Source: Buchnera aphidicola (Pseudoregma panicola) (GTDB lineage: Bacteria; Pseudomonadota; Gammaproteobacteria; Enterobacterales; Enterobacteriaceae). Taken from it: a stretch of 64,000 nucleotides of DNA. Below, piece by piece: positions 29,947-39,424 of the stretch; position 1 is the stretch's first letter; each line of letters begins with the position of its first letter. Under the pieces are notes generated by a model, which was not told the origin of the DNA, did no database searches, and worked only from the letters and a program-made list of their open reading frames with translations. The position numbers and the translations under genes were made by a program. The stretch spans positions 186,001 to 250,000 of the forward strand of contig NZ_CP135000.1 in the NCBI RefSeq assembly GCF_039376655.1. Reading direction: 5' to 3'.

Positions 29947-30690
29947 ATGAATAATATAGATTTAGAAAATATAATAAACAAAAAATTGAATTCAAAAAAA
30001 TATAAAGATTATATATACAATGGTTTACAAATAGAAGGAAAAAAAAAAGTATGTAAAATAATAACTGGAGTAAGCATATGTAAAAAACTAATAAAAATAG
30101 CAATATATAAAAATGCTGATGCTATAATAGTACATCATGGAATGTTTTGGAAAAATGAAAAAAGAATAATAAATAAAATTAATAGAAAAAGACTAAAATT
30201 AATATTGAACTATAACATAAATTTGTATTCTTGGCATTTACCATTAGATTTTTATAAAGGATTTGGAAATAATGTTCAAATTGCTAAAAAATTAAAAATA
30301 AAAATTAAAGGAAAAATTAATAATTTTTTATTTTGGGGAACTTTCAATAAAAGTATTTCTTTAAAAAGTTTAATAAATAAAGTAAAAAAAAAATATTCTA
30401 GAAACCCTTTTTATTATAAAAATAATTTAAAAAAAAATATTAAGAAAATATCTTGGTGTAGTGGAAAAGGACAAAAATTTATTGTAGATGCAGCAAATTT
30501 TGGTGTTGATGCATTTTTAACTGGAGAAGTATCAGAAGAAACTATGCATTACGCAAATGAATATAAAATACATTTTATTTCAATAGGTCATCATGCTACA
30601 GAAATAGATGGAATAAAAAAATTAGGAGAATGGATAAATAAAAAATACGAAATAAATACAAATTTTATTAATATTAACAATCCTATTTAA
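29947..30690 (+). CDS. ybgI: NIF3-family metal-binding protein YbgI
   Basis: This is the orthologue of E. coli YbgI (both 247 residues), a NIF3/DUF34 protein that forms a toroidal hexamer with a two-metal site. The metal ligands appear intact in IIVHHGMFW, LYSWHLPLD and GHHATEIDG. The cellular reaction is not established; proposed roles include GTP cyclohydrolase-like activity or a role in metal homeostasis. It starts a plus-strand series with sucA and sucB, 28 bp before sucA. Survival in a reduced genome argues for a core role. Confidence 0.94.
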   Translation: MNNIDLENIINKKLNSKKYKDYIYNGLQIEGKKKVCKIITGVSICKKLIKIAIYKNADAIIVHHGMFWKNEKRIINKINRKRLKLILNYNINLYSWHLPLDFYKGFGNNVQIAKKLKIKIKGKINNFLFWGTFNKSISLKSLINKVKKKYSRNPFYYKNNLKKNIKKISWCSGKGQKFIVDAANFGVDAFLTGEVSEETMHYANEYKIHFISIGHHATEIDGIKKLGEWINKKYEINTNFININNPI

Positions 30691-30718
30691 CAATTTTATA
30701 AAAAATATATAAAAAAAA

Positions 30719-33403
30719 ATGAAAAAACAAGAAAATAAAAAAAATATTTTTAAATATTTAAATATATATAATCAAAATTATATAGAAAATATTTTTTTAA
30801 AATTTTTAAAAAATAAGTCTAAATTTAAAAAAGAATGGAAATTTTTTTTTAAAAATTTATTAAATATTAGTAATAAAAAAAAAAATATAATAAAAAAATA
30901 TGATATAAAAAATCTTATATTTACTTTCAGATCATATGGTCATATTATAGCAAAAACAAATCCAATAAAAAAAAATAGAAAAAATATTAAACAATTTTTA
31001 TATTTTAAAAAAAAATATAAATTTCTTACTAAAAAAAAAGATATTAAAAAAAAAATTGAATTAGATTATATAAAAATATATAAAAAAATGAAAAAAATAT
31101 ATACAAATTCAATAGGAATAGAATATATGCATATGGAAGTAACAAAAGAAAAAAATTGGATAAAAAATTCTATAGAAAAAAAAAATAAAAATAAATTTAA
31201 TATTAAAAATAAAAAAAAATTATTAAAAGATTTAATAAAAACAAATTATTTTGAGAAATATTTAAACTTGAAATTTTGTGGTTCAAAAAGATTTTCTTTA
31301 GAAGGTTCTGAAATAGTTTTACCTATGATTAAAGAAATAATAAAAAATTCTACAAAAAATAATATAAATAGAATAATTTTAGGAATGTCTCATAGAGGAA
31401 GAATAAATATACTTAGAAATATATTTAAAAAACCATTAAAAAAAATATTTAGTGAATTTGATAATATAAATTTAAATGAAGAAAACAAAATTGATGATGT
31501 AAAATATCATTTAGGATATAAAAGAAAAATTTTTATAAAAAATGAAAAAATATATTTAGAAATAAAAAATAATCCATCTCATCTAGAATCCATTTATCCT
31601 GTAGTACTAGGATCTAGCAAATTCTATCTAGAAAAAAATTTAAAAAAAAAAAATAAAAAAAATATATTACCTATATTAATACATGGAGATGCATCTATAA
31701 GTGGCCAAGGAATAGTACAAGAAACACTAAATATGTCTAGAAATAAAGGATTTAAAACAAATGGGTCAATTCACATTGTAATAAATAATCAAATAGGATT
31801 TACTACATCCGAAATTTCGGAAATGAGATCAAGTAAATATTGTACAGATATATCAAAAATAATTTCTTGCCCTATATTTCATGTAAATGCAGACTTTCCA
31901 GAAAAAGCAATTTTTATAATAAATTTGGCTATGAAATTTTTAAAAAAGTTTAAAAAAGATATATTCATAGATGTAGTATCTTATAGAAAACATGGTCATC
32001 ATGAGTCAGACGATCCGATTGCAACTCAACCTCATATGTATAATATTATAAATAAACATTTACCTTCATACAAAATATATGAAAAAAAATTAATAGAAAA
32101 AAATAAAATATCTTTATTAAAAGTAAAAAAAATAAAAAAAAAATATAATACTATTCTTGAAAAAAAATATGATGAGTATAGAAAAATATGCAAAAAAAAT
32201 TATAAAAGAAAAATTATAATAAAAAATAAAAAAAAAAAACATATTAAAAAAAAATATATTAGTTTTTCAGAATTAAAAAAAATATCTATAAAAATAAATA
32301 CAATACCTAAAAACATGAATGTACATAAAATAGTTAAAAAAATATATAATAATAGAATATTAATGTCTAAAGAAAAAATAAAATTTGATTGGAGTGCATC
32401 AGAAGCTTTATCCATAGCTACTTTGTTAAAACAAGGTATTTCATGCAGAATATCTGGAGAAGACGTAGCTAGAGGAACTTTTTTCCAAAGACATGCTATT
32501 ATATATGATCAAATAAAAAAAAAGTCTTATATACCTTTATCAAAAGTAACAAAAAAAAGTAATTTTGGTATATGGAATTCATCATTATCTGAAGAATCTG
32601 TTCTTGCTTTTGAATATGGATATTCTATATCATCTAAAAAAGTTATTAACATATGGGAAGCTCAATTTGGAGATTTTGCAAATTCAGCACAAGTAATAAT
32701 AGATCAATTTATATCATCAGGAAAAAAAAAATGGGGTGAAGAATGTAAACTAATAATGATGTTACCACATGGATATGAAGGGCAAGGCCCAGAACATTCT
32801 TCTTCAAGATTAGAAAGATTCTTACAATTATCTTCAGAAAACAATCTTCAAATAGTTTATCCTACCACTTCTGGACAAATGTACAATATTATATATGATC
32901 AAATATATAAAAAAAATTTTTGTCCTTTAATAATAATGTCACCAAAATCTATGTTAAGAGATCATAGATCTTTTTCTTCTTTAAAAGAAATATATTTTAA
33001 TAAATTTAAAAGTATAATTTATAAAAAAAAAAAATGCTATAAAAATATAAAAAAAATAATTTTTTGTTCAGGTAAGATTTATTATGAACTAAAAAATACG
33101 ATTAAAAAAAATAATATTACTAATTTATTAATAATAAGAATAGAAAGATTATATCCATTTCCTAAAAAAAAAATAAAAAAAATATTAAATTTATGCAAAA
33201 ATTCTAAAAATTTTATATGGTCTCAAGAAGAACCTAAAAATCAAGGAGCATGGTATTTTATAAAAAAAAATATGAAAAAAATAATTCCAAATACTATTTC
33301 ATTAAAATGCATTAGTAGAAAATCTTCGTCTTCAGTTGCAACAGGATATATGAAAATACATATGAAAGAACAAGAAAAAATAATAAAAAATTCTTTATAT
33401 TAA
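30719..33403 (+). CDS. sucA: 2-oxoglutarate dehydrogenase E1 component
   Basis: SucA is the thiamine-diphosphate-dependent E1 that decarboxylates 2-oxoglutarate. Conserved blocks are MSHRGRINILRNIF, the ThDP region HGDASISGQG, KHGHHESDDP and the C-terminal transketolase-like domain with WEAQFGDFANSAQVIIDQF. It has 894 residues against 933 in E. coli, the shortening lying mostly in the lysine-rich N-terminal and linker regions. It lies 18 bp before sucB. sucC and sucD do not follow, unlike E. coli. Confidence 0.97.
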   Translation: MKKQENKKNIFKYLNIYNQNYIENIFLKFLKNKSKFKKEWKFFFKNLLNISNKKKNIIKKYDIKNLIFTFRSYGHIIAKTNPIKKNRKNIKQFLYFKKKYKFLTKKKDIKKKIELDYIKIYKKMKKIYTNSIGIEYMHMEVTKEKNWIKNSIEKKNKNKFNIKNKKKLLKDLIKTNYFEKYLNLKFCGSKRFSLEGSEIVLPMIKEIIKNSTKNNINRIILGMSHRGRINILRNIFKKPLKKIFSEFDNINLNEENKIDDVKYHLGYKRKIFIKNEKIYLEIKNNPSHLESIYPVVLGSSKFYLEKNLKKKNKKNILPILIHGDASISGQGIVQETLNMSRNKGFKTNGSIHIVINNQIGFTTSEISEMRSSKYCTDISKIISCPIFHVNADFPEKAIFIINLAMKFLKKFKKDIFIDVVSYRKHGHHESDDPIATQPHMYNIINKHLPSYKIYEKKLIEKNKISLLKVKKIKKKYNTILEKKYDEYRKICKKNYKRKIIIKNKKKKHIKKKYISFSELKKISIKINTIPKNMNVHKIVKKIYNNRILMSKEKIKFDWSASEALSIATLLKQGISCRISGEDVARGTFFQRHAIIYDQIKKKSYIPLSKVTKKSNFGIWNSSLSEESVLAFEYGYSISSKKVINIWEAQFGDFANSAQVIIDQFISSGKKKWGEECKLIMMLPHGYEGQGPEHSSSRLERFLQLSSENNLQIVYPTTSGQMYNIIYDQIYKKNFCPLIIMSPKSMLRDHRSFSSLKEIYFNKFKSIIYKKKKCYKNIKKIIFCSGKIYYELKNTIKKNNITNLLIIRIERLYPFPKKKIKKILNLCKNSKNFIWSQEEPKNQGAWYFIKKNMKKIIPNTISLKCISRKSSSSVATGYMKIHMKEQEKIIKNSLY

Positions 33404-33421
33404 CAGGAAAAAATATAAAAT

Positions 33422-34582
33422 ATGAATGATAATATAATTAATATATATGCTCCAGAATTCCCAGAATCAGTAACAAATGCAACTATAATAAATTGGGAAA
33501 AAAAAATAAATGAAAATTTAAAAAAAAATGAAACTATATTAGAAATAGAAACAGATAAAATAATAATGTCAGTATCATCACCATCTGATGGTATACTAAA
33601 AAAAATTTACAAAAAAAAAGGCTCTAGCATAAGTTCAAAACAAATATTAGGTAAAATAGTAAAAAATATTAAAGAAAATAAAAAAATATATGAAAAGAAA
33701 ATTTCTCCTTCTGCTAGAAGATTAGTTAGAGAATATAATATAAATGAAAAAAATATAAAAAATATAGAAAAAAAAAATAGAATAACAAAAACAGATATAA
33801 AAAAAATAATAGATAATAAGAATAAAACATTTAAAACAAAAAATGAAAATAAAAGTTTTAATTTGTTAAAAAAAGAAAAAATAAAAAATAGTTATACTAT
33901 TTCAATGAGCAATTTAAGAAAAAAAATATCTGAAAGACTTAAAAAAACTCAAAATAATGCAATAATGTTAACTACATTTAATGAAGTTAATATGAAAGAA
34001 ATAATTAAAATAAGAAATAAATATAAAGAAAAATTTTTATATAAATATAAAACAAAATTAGGATTTATGTCTTTTTTTATAAAAGCGGTAGTAGAATCTT
34101 TAAGAGAATTTCCAGAAGTAAATACTACTATTGATGGAGAAAAAATTACATATTATAATTGTTATAATATAAATATAGCTATATCTACTAATAAAGGACT
34201 AATAGCTCCAATAATAAAAAATATAGATCTTATGAGTATGCAAGAAATAGAAAAAAAAATAATAGACTTAAAAATTAAAGCAGAAAAAAATAATTTAAAA
34301 ATATCAGAAATGTCATCAGGAAGTTTTACAATATCTAATGGTGGTGTTTTTGGATCATTATTTTCTACTCCAATTATAAACCCACCTCAAACTGCTATAT
34401 TAGGAATAAATAAAATTAAAAAAAGACCTATAGTAATAAAAAATAAAATAAAAATAAGACCAATGACATATTTATCTTTGTCTTATGATCATAGAATAAT
34501 AGATGGAAAAAATTCTATAAATTTTCTTAAAAATATAAAAAATATTTTAGAAGATTTTTCTAGATTTACACTTCAAATTTAA
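33422..34582 (+). CDS. sucB: 2-oxoglutarate dehydrogenase E2 component (dihydrolipoyl succinyltransferase)
   Basis: SucB carries the lipoyl group and transfers succinyl to CoA. The N-terminal lipoyl domain has its target Lys46 in ETDKIIMSVSSPSDG. The peripheral-subunit-binding domain is at about residues 95-115 (SPSARRLVREYNI). The catalytic domain ends with SYDHRIIDGKNSINFL, containing the active His and Asp. The linkers are short and lysine-rich (386 residues against 405). Its lipoyl group must come from LipB and LipA, both encoded in this window. A hairpin follows the stop. Confidence 0.97.
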   Translation: MNDNIINIYAPEFPESVTNATIINWEKKINENLKKNETILEIETDKIIMSVSSPSDGILKKIYKKKGSSISSKQILGKIVKNIKENKKIYEKKISPSARRLVREYNINEKNIKNIEKKNRITKTDIKKIIDNKNKTFKTKNENKSFNLLKKEKIKNSYTISMSNLRKKISERLKKTQNNAIMLTTFNEVNMKEIIKIRNKYKEKFLYKYKTKLGFMSFFIKAVVESLREFPEVNTTIDGEKITYYNCYNINIAISTNKGLIAPIIKNIDLMSMQEIEKKIIDLKIKAEKNNLKISEMSSGSFTISNGGVFGSLFSTPIINPPQTAILGINKIKKRPIVIKNKIKIRPMTYLSLSYDHRIIDGKNSINFLKNIKNILEDFSRFTLQI

Positions 34583-34590
34583 AAAAAATA

Positions 34591-34633
34591 AAAACTATAG
34601 ATATTTTAAATATTAATATAAATCTATAGTTTT
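34591..34633 (+). terminator. Hairpin terminator after sucB
   Basis: A perfect 12-bp stem (34591-34602 with 34622-34633) with a 19-nt loop starts 9 bp after the sucB stop; the stem contains CTATAGAT and its complement. It probably ends the ybgI-sucA-sucB transcript. Confidence 0.55.
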
Positions 34634-34787
34634 AAAATAAATAAAATATAACATTTTATTAAAACATTATAAAAATTAAAAATATATTATATGAATATTG
34701 TTTTTTATAAAAAATGATAGTAAAATAAAAAATATAATAAAAAATTTTTTATAAAATGTTTATTATAAAAATAATATAGTGTATTTT

Positions 34788-35480
34788 ATGAAAAAAATAG
34801 AATTAGTTTTAATAAGACATGGTGAAAGTGTTTGGAATAAATTAAATAAATTTACAGGATGGAAAGATATAAATCTTTCAGAAAAAGGTAAAAAAGAAGC
34901 TAATTTTGCAGCAGAATTATTATTAAAAAAAAATTTTATTTTTGATATGGCATTTACTTCATTATTAAAAAGATCAATATGTACTGCATGGATAATATTA
35001 AAAAAAATAGACAGATTATGGATCCCAGTTCATAAATCATGGAGGTTAAATGAAAGACATTATGGAGCTTTACAAGGATTAAATAAACAAGATGTTTCAT
35101 TAAAATATGGAAAAGAAAAAGTTCAAGAATGGAGAAGAAGTTATAAAATAATGCCTCCAAAAATTAGTTTAAAAGATAAAAATTTTCCAGGAAAAGATCC
35201 AAAATATTATCAATTAGAACCTAGCATGATACCTAGATCAGAAAGTTTAAAATGTACTATAAATAGAGTGTTACCATATTGGAATAAATTTATTTTACCT
35301 GAATTAAAAAAAAAAAAAAAAATTATTATAGTAGCTCATGGAAATTCTTTAAGAGCATTAATAAAATATTTACATCATATAGATGAAAAAGATATTTTAA
35401 AATTAGAAATTCCAACAGGAAGACCAATTATATATGAATTTGATGATGAAATACAACCAATAAAATTTTTTTATTTATAA
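34788..35480 (+). CDS. gpmA: 2,3-bisphosphoglycerate-dependent phosphoglycerate mutase
   Basis: GpmA interconverts 3- and 2-phosphoglycerate in glycolysis. The phosphohistidine His11 lies in [10 protein letters not shown]; the conserved [11 protein letters not shown] and the second His in [10 protein letters not shown] complete the active site. I use the ATG at 34788, giving the family N-terminus [13 protein letters not shown]; an in-frame GTG lies three codons upstream. The frame contains 17 consecutive A (35306-35322) coding five lysines just before IIIVAHG, the longest homopolymer I see in the window, so correct expression depends on polymerase not slipping or on tolerated slippage. About 230 residues. 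Confidence 0.96.
   Translation: MKKIELVLIRHGESVWNKLNKFTGWKDINLSEKGKKEANFAAELLLKKNFIFDMAFTSLLKRSICTAWIILKKIDRLWIPVHKSWRLNERHYGALQGLNKQDVSLKYGKEKVQEWRRSYKIMPPKISLKDKNFPGKDPKYYQLEPSMIPRSESLKCTINRVLPYWNKFILPELKKKKKIIIVAHGNSLRALIKYLHHIDEKDILKLEIPTGRPIIYEFDDEIQPIKFFYL
35306..35322 (+). repeat. Poly(A) tract of 17 inside gpmA
   Basis: Seventeen uninterrupted A, from the last base of a TTA codon through five AAA codons to the first base of ATT, lie inside the gpmA frame. Other genes here have runs of 11 to 14 (for example argS 14, flgB 13, mnmA 12). Such tracts promote RNA polymerase slippage. Confidence 0.9.
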
Positions 35481-35517
35481 AAATATAGATATAATTTTAA
35501 AAAGGATATTACAAAAT

Positions 35518-36480
35518 ATGATAAGAAAAATAGGGGTATTAACTAGTGGTGGTGATGCCCCAGGCATGAATGCTGCTATTAGAGGGATAGTAATAACAGG
35601 AATAAAATCAGGAATGGAAATATTTGGTATAAAGGATGGATTTTTAGGGCTATATAGAAATAAAATAAAAAAATTAAATATAAAAATAGTATCTGACATG
35701 ATAAACAAGGGAGGAACATTTTTAGGATCTTCTAGATTTCCAGAATTTAAAGAAAAAAAAAATAGATATATTGCAATAAAAAATTTAAAAAAAAAAAATA
35801 TAGATTCCTTAATTATAATAGGTGGAGACGGATCTTATGTAGGAGCTCAAAAATTGAATGAAATGGGAATTTCTTGCATTAGTATTCCTAGCACTATAGA
35901 CAATGATGTTTCAGGAACAGACTACACTATAGGATATTATACTGCTTTAGAAACAATAGTAAAATCTATAGATAAAATAAGAGATACATCTATATCTCAT
36001 AAAAGAATTTCTTTAGTAGAAATTATGGGAAGAAATTGTGGAGATTTAACTTTACTGTCTTCCATAGCTGGTGGTTGTGAATTTTTAGTAATACCAGAAA
36101 ATAAAATTTCTAAAGAACAATTATTGTTAGAAATATTGAAAGAAATAAAAAATGGAAAAAAACATTCTATAATAGTAATTACAGAAAATTTATATAATAT
36201 ACAATCATTAGCTAAATATATAGAAAAAAAAACTAATAGAGAAACTAGAGCAACAATTTTAGGACATGTTCAAAGAGGAGGAGTTCCTGTAGTTTACGAT
36301 AGAATATTAGCATCTAGAATGGGTTCTTATGCAATAGAAATATTAAAAAAAGGATTTTCAGGAAGATGTATAGGAATAAAAAATGAAAAGATTGTACATA
36401 ATAGTATAAAAGAATCTTTAAATGATATTAAGAAAAATTCAACACAATATTGGTTGAATTTATCTAAAAAATTATTCTAA
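35518..36480 (+). CDS. pfkA: ATP-dependent 6-phosphofructokinase
   Basis: PfkA phosphorylates fructose 6-phosphate, the committed step of glycolysis. Its 320 residues equal the E. coli PfkA length. The ATP site [15 protein letters not shown] and the catalytic region [16 protein letters not shown], with the Asp base, are intact, as is the fructose-phosphate contact EIMGRNCG. An AAGGA site precedes the ATG. Its last 9 bp overlap the end of tpiA on the other strand. Confidence 0.97.
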   Translation: MIRKIGVLTSGGDAPGMNAAIRGIVITGIKSGMEIFGIKDGFLGLYRNKIKKLNIKIVSDMINKGGTFLGSSRFPEFKEKKNRYIAIKNLKKKNIDSLIIIGGDGSYVGAQKLNEMGISCISIPSTIDNDVSGTDYTIGYYTALETIVKSIDKIRDTSISHKRISLVEIMGRNCGDLTLLSSIAGGCEFLVIPENKISKEQLLLEILKEIKNGKKHSIIVITENLYNIQSLAKYIEKKTNRETRATILGHVQRGGVPVVYDRILASRMGSYAIEILKKGFSGRCIGIKNEKIVHNSIKESLNDIKKNSTQYWLNLSKKLF

Positions 36481-37236
36481 AAATTTTTCAACAATTTTTA
36501 TTATTGGAAATAGTGTCTTTACTTCTAAAGAAGCCCCTCCAACTAAAATACCATCTATATATTTTTTAGAAATAAAATTGTATACATTTTCTTTTGATAT
36601 TGATCCTCCATATTGGACTATAACATTATTTTTTTTAAAAAATACATCTTTTTCACAAATATAACTTTTTATAAAATTATGAATATCATTCACATAATTT
36701 GGATCTGCTGAAATACCAGATCCTATAGCCCATATTGGTTCATACGCAATTATTGAATTTCTAAAAGCTTTCTCTCCAACTTCAATAAAAATTGAATCTA
36801 TTTGATTTTTAATAAATATTTTAGATTTATTAAAATTTTCTTTAAAATATTCACCTATACATAATACAGGAGTTAAACCATTTTTTTTAACAATTTTGAA
36901 TTTGCAAGCAACAATTTTATTGTTTTCAAAGTGATTAGTTCTTCTTTCTGAATGTCCAACTATTACATATTTTACATTAAAATCTTTTAACATATAAATA
37001 GAAGTTTCTCCTGTAAATGCTCCTTTTGTATGAATGTCTACATCTTGCGAAGCTATAATTATTTTACTGTTTATATTTTTTAAAATTTCATATAATTGAC
37101 TTAAATATATTATAGGAGGAGATATAGATATATCACTTTTTACTCTAAATTTTATACATAAATTATTTAGTTCTATAAAAAATTTACTTAACATATTTTT
37201 TCTTCCATTTAACTTCCAATTACATAATATTAGCAT
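36472..37236 (-). CDS. tpiA: Triosephosphate isomerase
   Basis: TpiA interconverts dihydroxyacetone phosphate and glyceraldehyde 3-phosphate. The catalytic Lys in CNWKLNG (residue 8), His in VGHSERR and Glu in [11 protein letters not shown] are intact, as is the phosphate loop YGGSIS near the C-terminus. Length is 254, against 255 in E. coli. It converges on pfkA with a 9-bp overlap of the coding ends, leaving no spacer for a shared terminator. A hairpin lies upstream at 37265. Confidence 0.97.
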   Translation of the reverse strand: MLILCNWKLNGRKNMLSKFFIELNNLCIKFRVKSDISISPPIIYLSQLYEILKNINSKIIIASQDVDIHTKGAFTGETSIYMLKDFNVKYVIVGHSERRTNHFENNKIVACKFKIVKKNGLTPVLCIGEYFKENFNKSKIFIKNQIDSIFIEVGEKAFRNSIIAYEPIWAIGSGISADPNYVNDIHNFIKSYICEKDVFFKKNNVIVQYGGSISKENVYNFISKKYIDGILVGGASLEVKTLFPIIKIVEKFLE

Positions 37237-37264
37237 ATTTTTACCTAAAATATTTTTATCTGAA

Positions 37265-37294
37265 CTAAGTTACTGTTTTATGTCAGTAACTTAG
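37265..37294. terminator. Stable hairpin between rpsA and tpiA
   Basis: A perfect 11-bp stem (37265-37275 with 37284-37294) with an 8-nt loop has four G-C pairs, unusual for this DNA. It lies after rpsA and before tpiA on the transcribed minus strand. No clear U tract follows, so it could be a terminator, an mRNA 3'-end protector, or a relic of the ihfB gene that follows rpsA in E. coli. Confidence 0.4.
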
Positions 37295-37420
37295 AGAAGA
37301 TTTTATATAAAACACAAAATTATTTAATAAATATAGTTTTATATATTTTTAAATAAAAAAAAAATAAAAAATTTTAAAAATTTATATAATTAAAATATAT
37401 TTTTAAAAATATAAAATTTA

Positions 37421-39043
37421 TTATTTTTTAATTTTATCTTTTTTAGAAAAAATATTTTTTTTTATTTTTTTTAAAAAATTTTCTATAAAAGATATATTAA
37501 CTATTCTATTCTTTCTATCAAAATTATCTATTTTAAATTCCATTTTATCATTAAAATTTGTTTTTAAAAAAGAATCTTTATCTATAAAATTATTAGATAA
37601 ATTTAATTTTAATATAGCTTTTACTCCTTTAGAAAGATTTACATATATTTTTTTTTTTTCAATTTTATAAATTGTTCCTTTAATAATAGATTTTTTTTTG
37701 TGTTTTTTTACATATTTTTCAAATGGATCTTCTTCTAATTGTTTAATTCCTAAAGAAATTCTTTCTCTTTCTACATCAACCTGTAAAACTACAGCAGTAA
37801 TTTTTTTATTCTTTTTATATTTTTTTACTGATTCCTCTCCAGAAGAAAACCAAGAAATGTCTGATAAATGAATTAGTCCATCTACATCTCCTATCAATCC
37901 AACAAATATTCCAAAATCAGTAATAGATTTTATTTTACCTTCTACAAAATCTCCTTTTTTATATTTCTTAGAAAAAATTTTCCATGGATTTTTTGTACAT
38001 TGTTTTAAACCTAAAGATATTCTTCTTCTTTCTTCATCTATATCTAATATCATAACTTTTATATTACTATTTAAGTTAGTTATTTTAGAAGGATGTATAT
38101 TTTTATTATTCCAATCCATTTCAGAAATATGAACTAAACCTTCTACTCCTTCTTTTATTTCTACAAAACATCCATAATCAGTTAAATTAGTTACTTTTCC
38201 TAATATTTTTGTTCCTATTGGATATTTTTTAGAAATATCTGTCCATGGATCTTTACTTAATTGTTTTAATCCTAAAGATACTCTTATTTTATTTTTATCA
38301 AACTTTAAAATTCTTATTTTTATCTTTTCTCCTAATTTTACTATTTCATTAGGATGTTTAACTCTTTTCCAAGCCATGTCAGTAATATGTAAAAGACCAT
38401 CTACACCTCCAAGATCTATAAAAGCTCCATAATCTGTTAAATTTTTAACTATTCCTTTAACATTAGTTCCTTCTTTTAAATTCTTTAATAATTTATTTCT
38501 TTCTTCAGCATTTTCAAATTCTATTACAGCTTTTCTAGAAACTACTACATTATTTCTTTTTTTGTCTAATTTTATTACTTTAAAATCTAATATTTTACCT
38601 TCTAAATCATTTGTTTCTTTAACCGGTCTAATGTCTACTAATGAACCAGGAAGAAAAGCTCTTATTTCTTTTAATTCTACTGTAAAACCACCTTTTACTT
38701 TTCCATTTATAGTACCTTGTACATTTGAAACATTTTTATGAGCTTTTTCTAATTTTTTCCAAGATTCTTTTCTTTTAGCTTTTTCTCTAGATAATATTGT
38801 TTCTCCAAAACCATCTTCAACAGTATCTAAAACAACTTCTATAGAATCACCAATTTTTATATCTAATTTACCATTATAATCTTTAAATTGATCTATAGAT
38901 ATTCTAGATTCTGATTTTAATCCTGCATCAACTATAACAACATCTTTTTCTATATCCATTATAGTTGCAATTACTACAGAACCTGGTTTTGTTTGAATAT
39001 TTTTTAAAGATTTTTCTAACAAATCTGTAAATGATTCATTCAT
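37421..39043 (-). CDS. rpsA: 30S ribosomal protein S1
   Basis: S1 brings mRNA to the 30S subunit, mainly through unstructured A/U-rich leaders. The N-terminal [13 protein letters not shown] that docks on S2 is kept. Several S1 RNA-binding domains follow in tandem, with typical motifs such as [22 protein letters not shown] and [10 protein letters not shown]. The final domains are more divergent and lysine-rich. Length is 540 against 557 in E. coli. In a genome with AU-rich leaders and few strong ribosome binding sites, S1-dependent initiation is probably the main route; this is inference. Confidence 0.97.
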   Translation of the reverse strand: MNESFTDLLEKSLKNIQTKPGSVVIATIMDIEKDVVIVDAGLKSESRISIDQFKDYNGKLDIKIGDSIEVVLDTVEDGFGETILSREKAKRKESWKKLEKAHKNVSNVQGTINGKVKGGFTVELKEIRAFLPGSLVDIRPVKETNDLEGKILDFKVIKLDKKRNNVVVSRKAVIEFENAEERNKLLKNLKEGTNVKGIVKNLTDYGAFIDLGGVDGLLHITDMAWKRVKHPNEIVKLGEKIKIRILKFDKNKIRVSLGLKQLSKDPWTDISKKYPIGTKILGKVTNLTDYGCFVEIKEGVEGLVHISEMDWNNKNIHPSKITNLNSNIKVMILDIDEERRRISLGLKQCTKNPWKIFSKKYKKGDFVEGKIKSITDFGIFVGLIGDVDGLIHLSDISWFSSGEESVKKYKKNKKITAVVLQVDVERERISLGIKQLEEDPFEKYVKKHKKKSIIKGTIYKIEKKKIYVNLSKGVKAILKLNLSNNFIDKDSFLKTNFNDKMEFKIDNFDRKNRIVNISFIENFLKKIKKNIFSKKDKIKK

Positions 39044-39424
39044 ATTTATAAATTTTAATATTATTTAACATAAATTTTGTGTCCTACAAAAAATAGTTAT
39101 ATTTTTTTTACTAATTATTTTCCTTATTTATTAGATGAAATACATATATTTTATATGCAAAAACTTAAAATATTTATAAAAAAATAAAATATTATTTTTT
39201 TTAAATATTAATACTTTTTTATAAAATTATAATAATTATAAAATTGAAATAATTAAAAAATATTAACTATATATTTTTATAATAACATTAAAATTAACAC
39301 TAAAATAATAGTCTTGCAACTAACAAAAATATCATATAACAAATGATTTATTAATTTAATATTTTAAATTAATAATCTAAAAAAAATATTTTTTTATTTA
39401 TTAATAAACTAAATTAAAAAAAAA
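39044..39424. other. Intergenic region between aroA and rpsA
   Basis: About 380 bp of AT-rich DNA holds no open frame. A hairpin just after aroA is listed separately; the rest should include the rpsA promoter and leader. In E. coli cmk lies between aroA and rpsA, so this is probably the eroded site of cmk, but I see no recognisable remnant. Confidence 0.5.
39348..39375. terminator. Hairpin after aroA
   Basis: A perfect 11-bp A/T stem (39348-39358 with 39365-39375) with a 6-nt loop lies about 50 bp after the aroA stop on the transcribed minus strand. It contains no G-C pair and lacks a clear U tract, so terminator function is uncertain. Confidence 0.3.

Noticed and set aside
37421-37440. Possible programmed frameshift at long A runs in sucA, flgB or dnaQ
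   Set aside because: The frames continue through the runs and keep family motifs on both sides, so no frameshift is needed to explain them.
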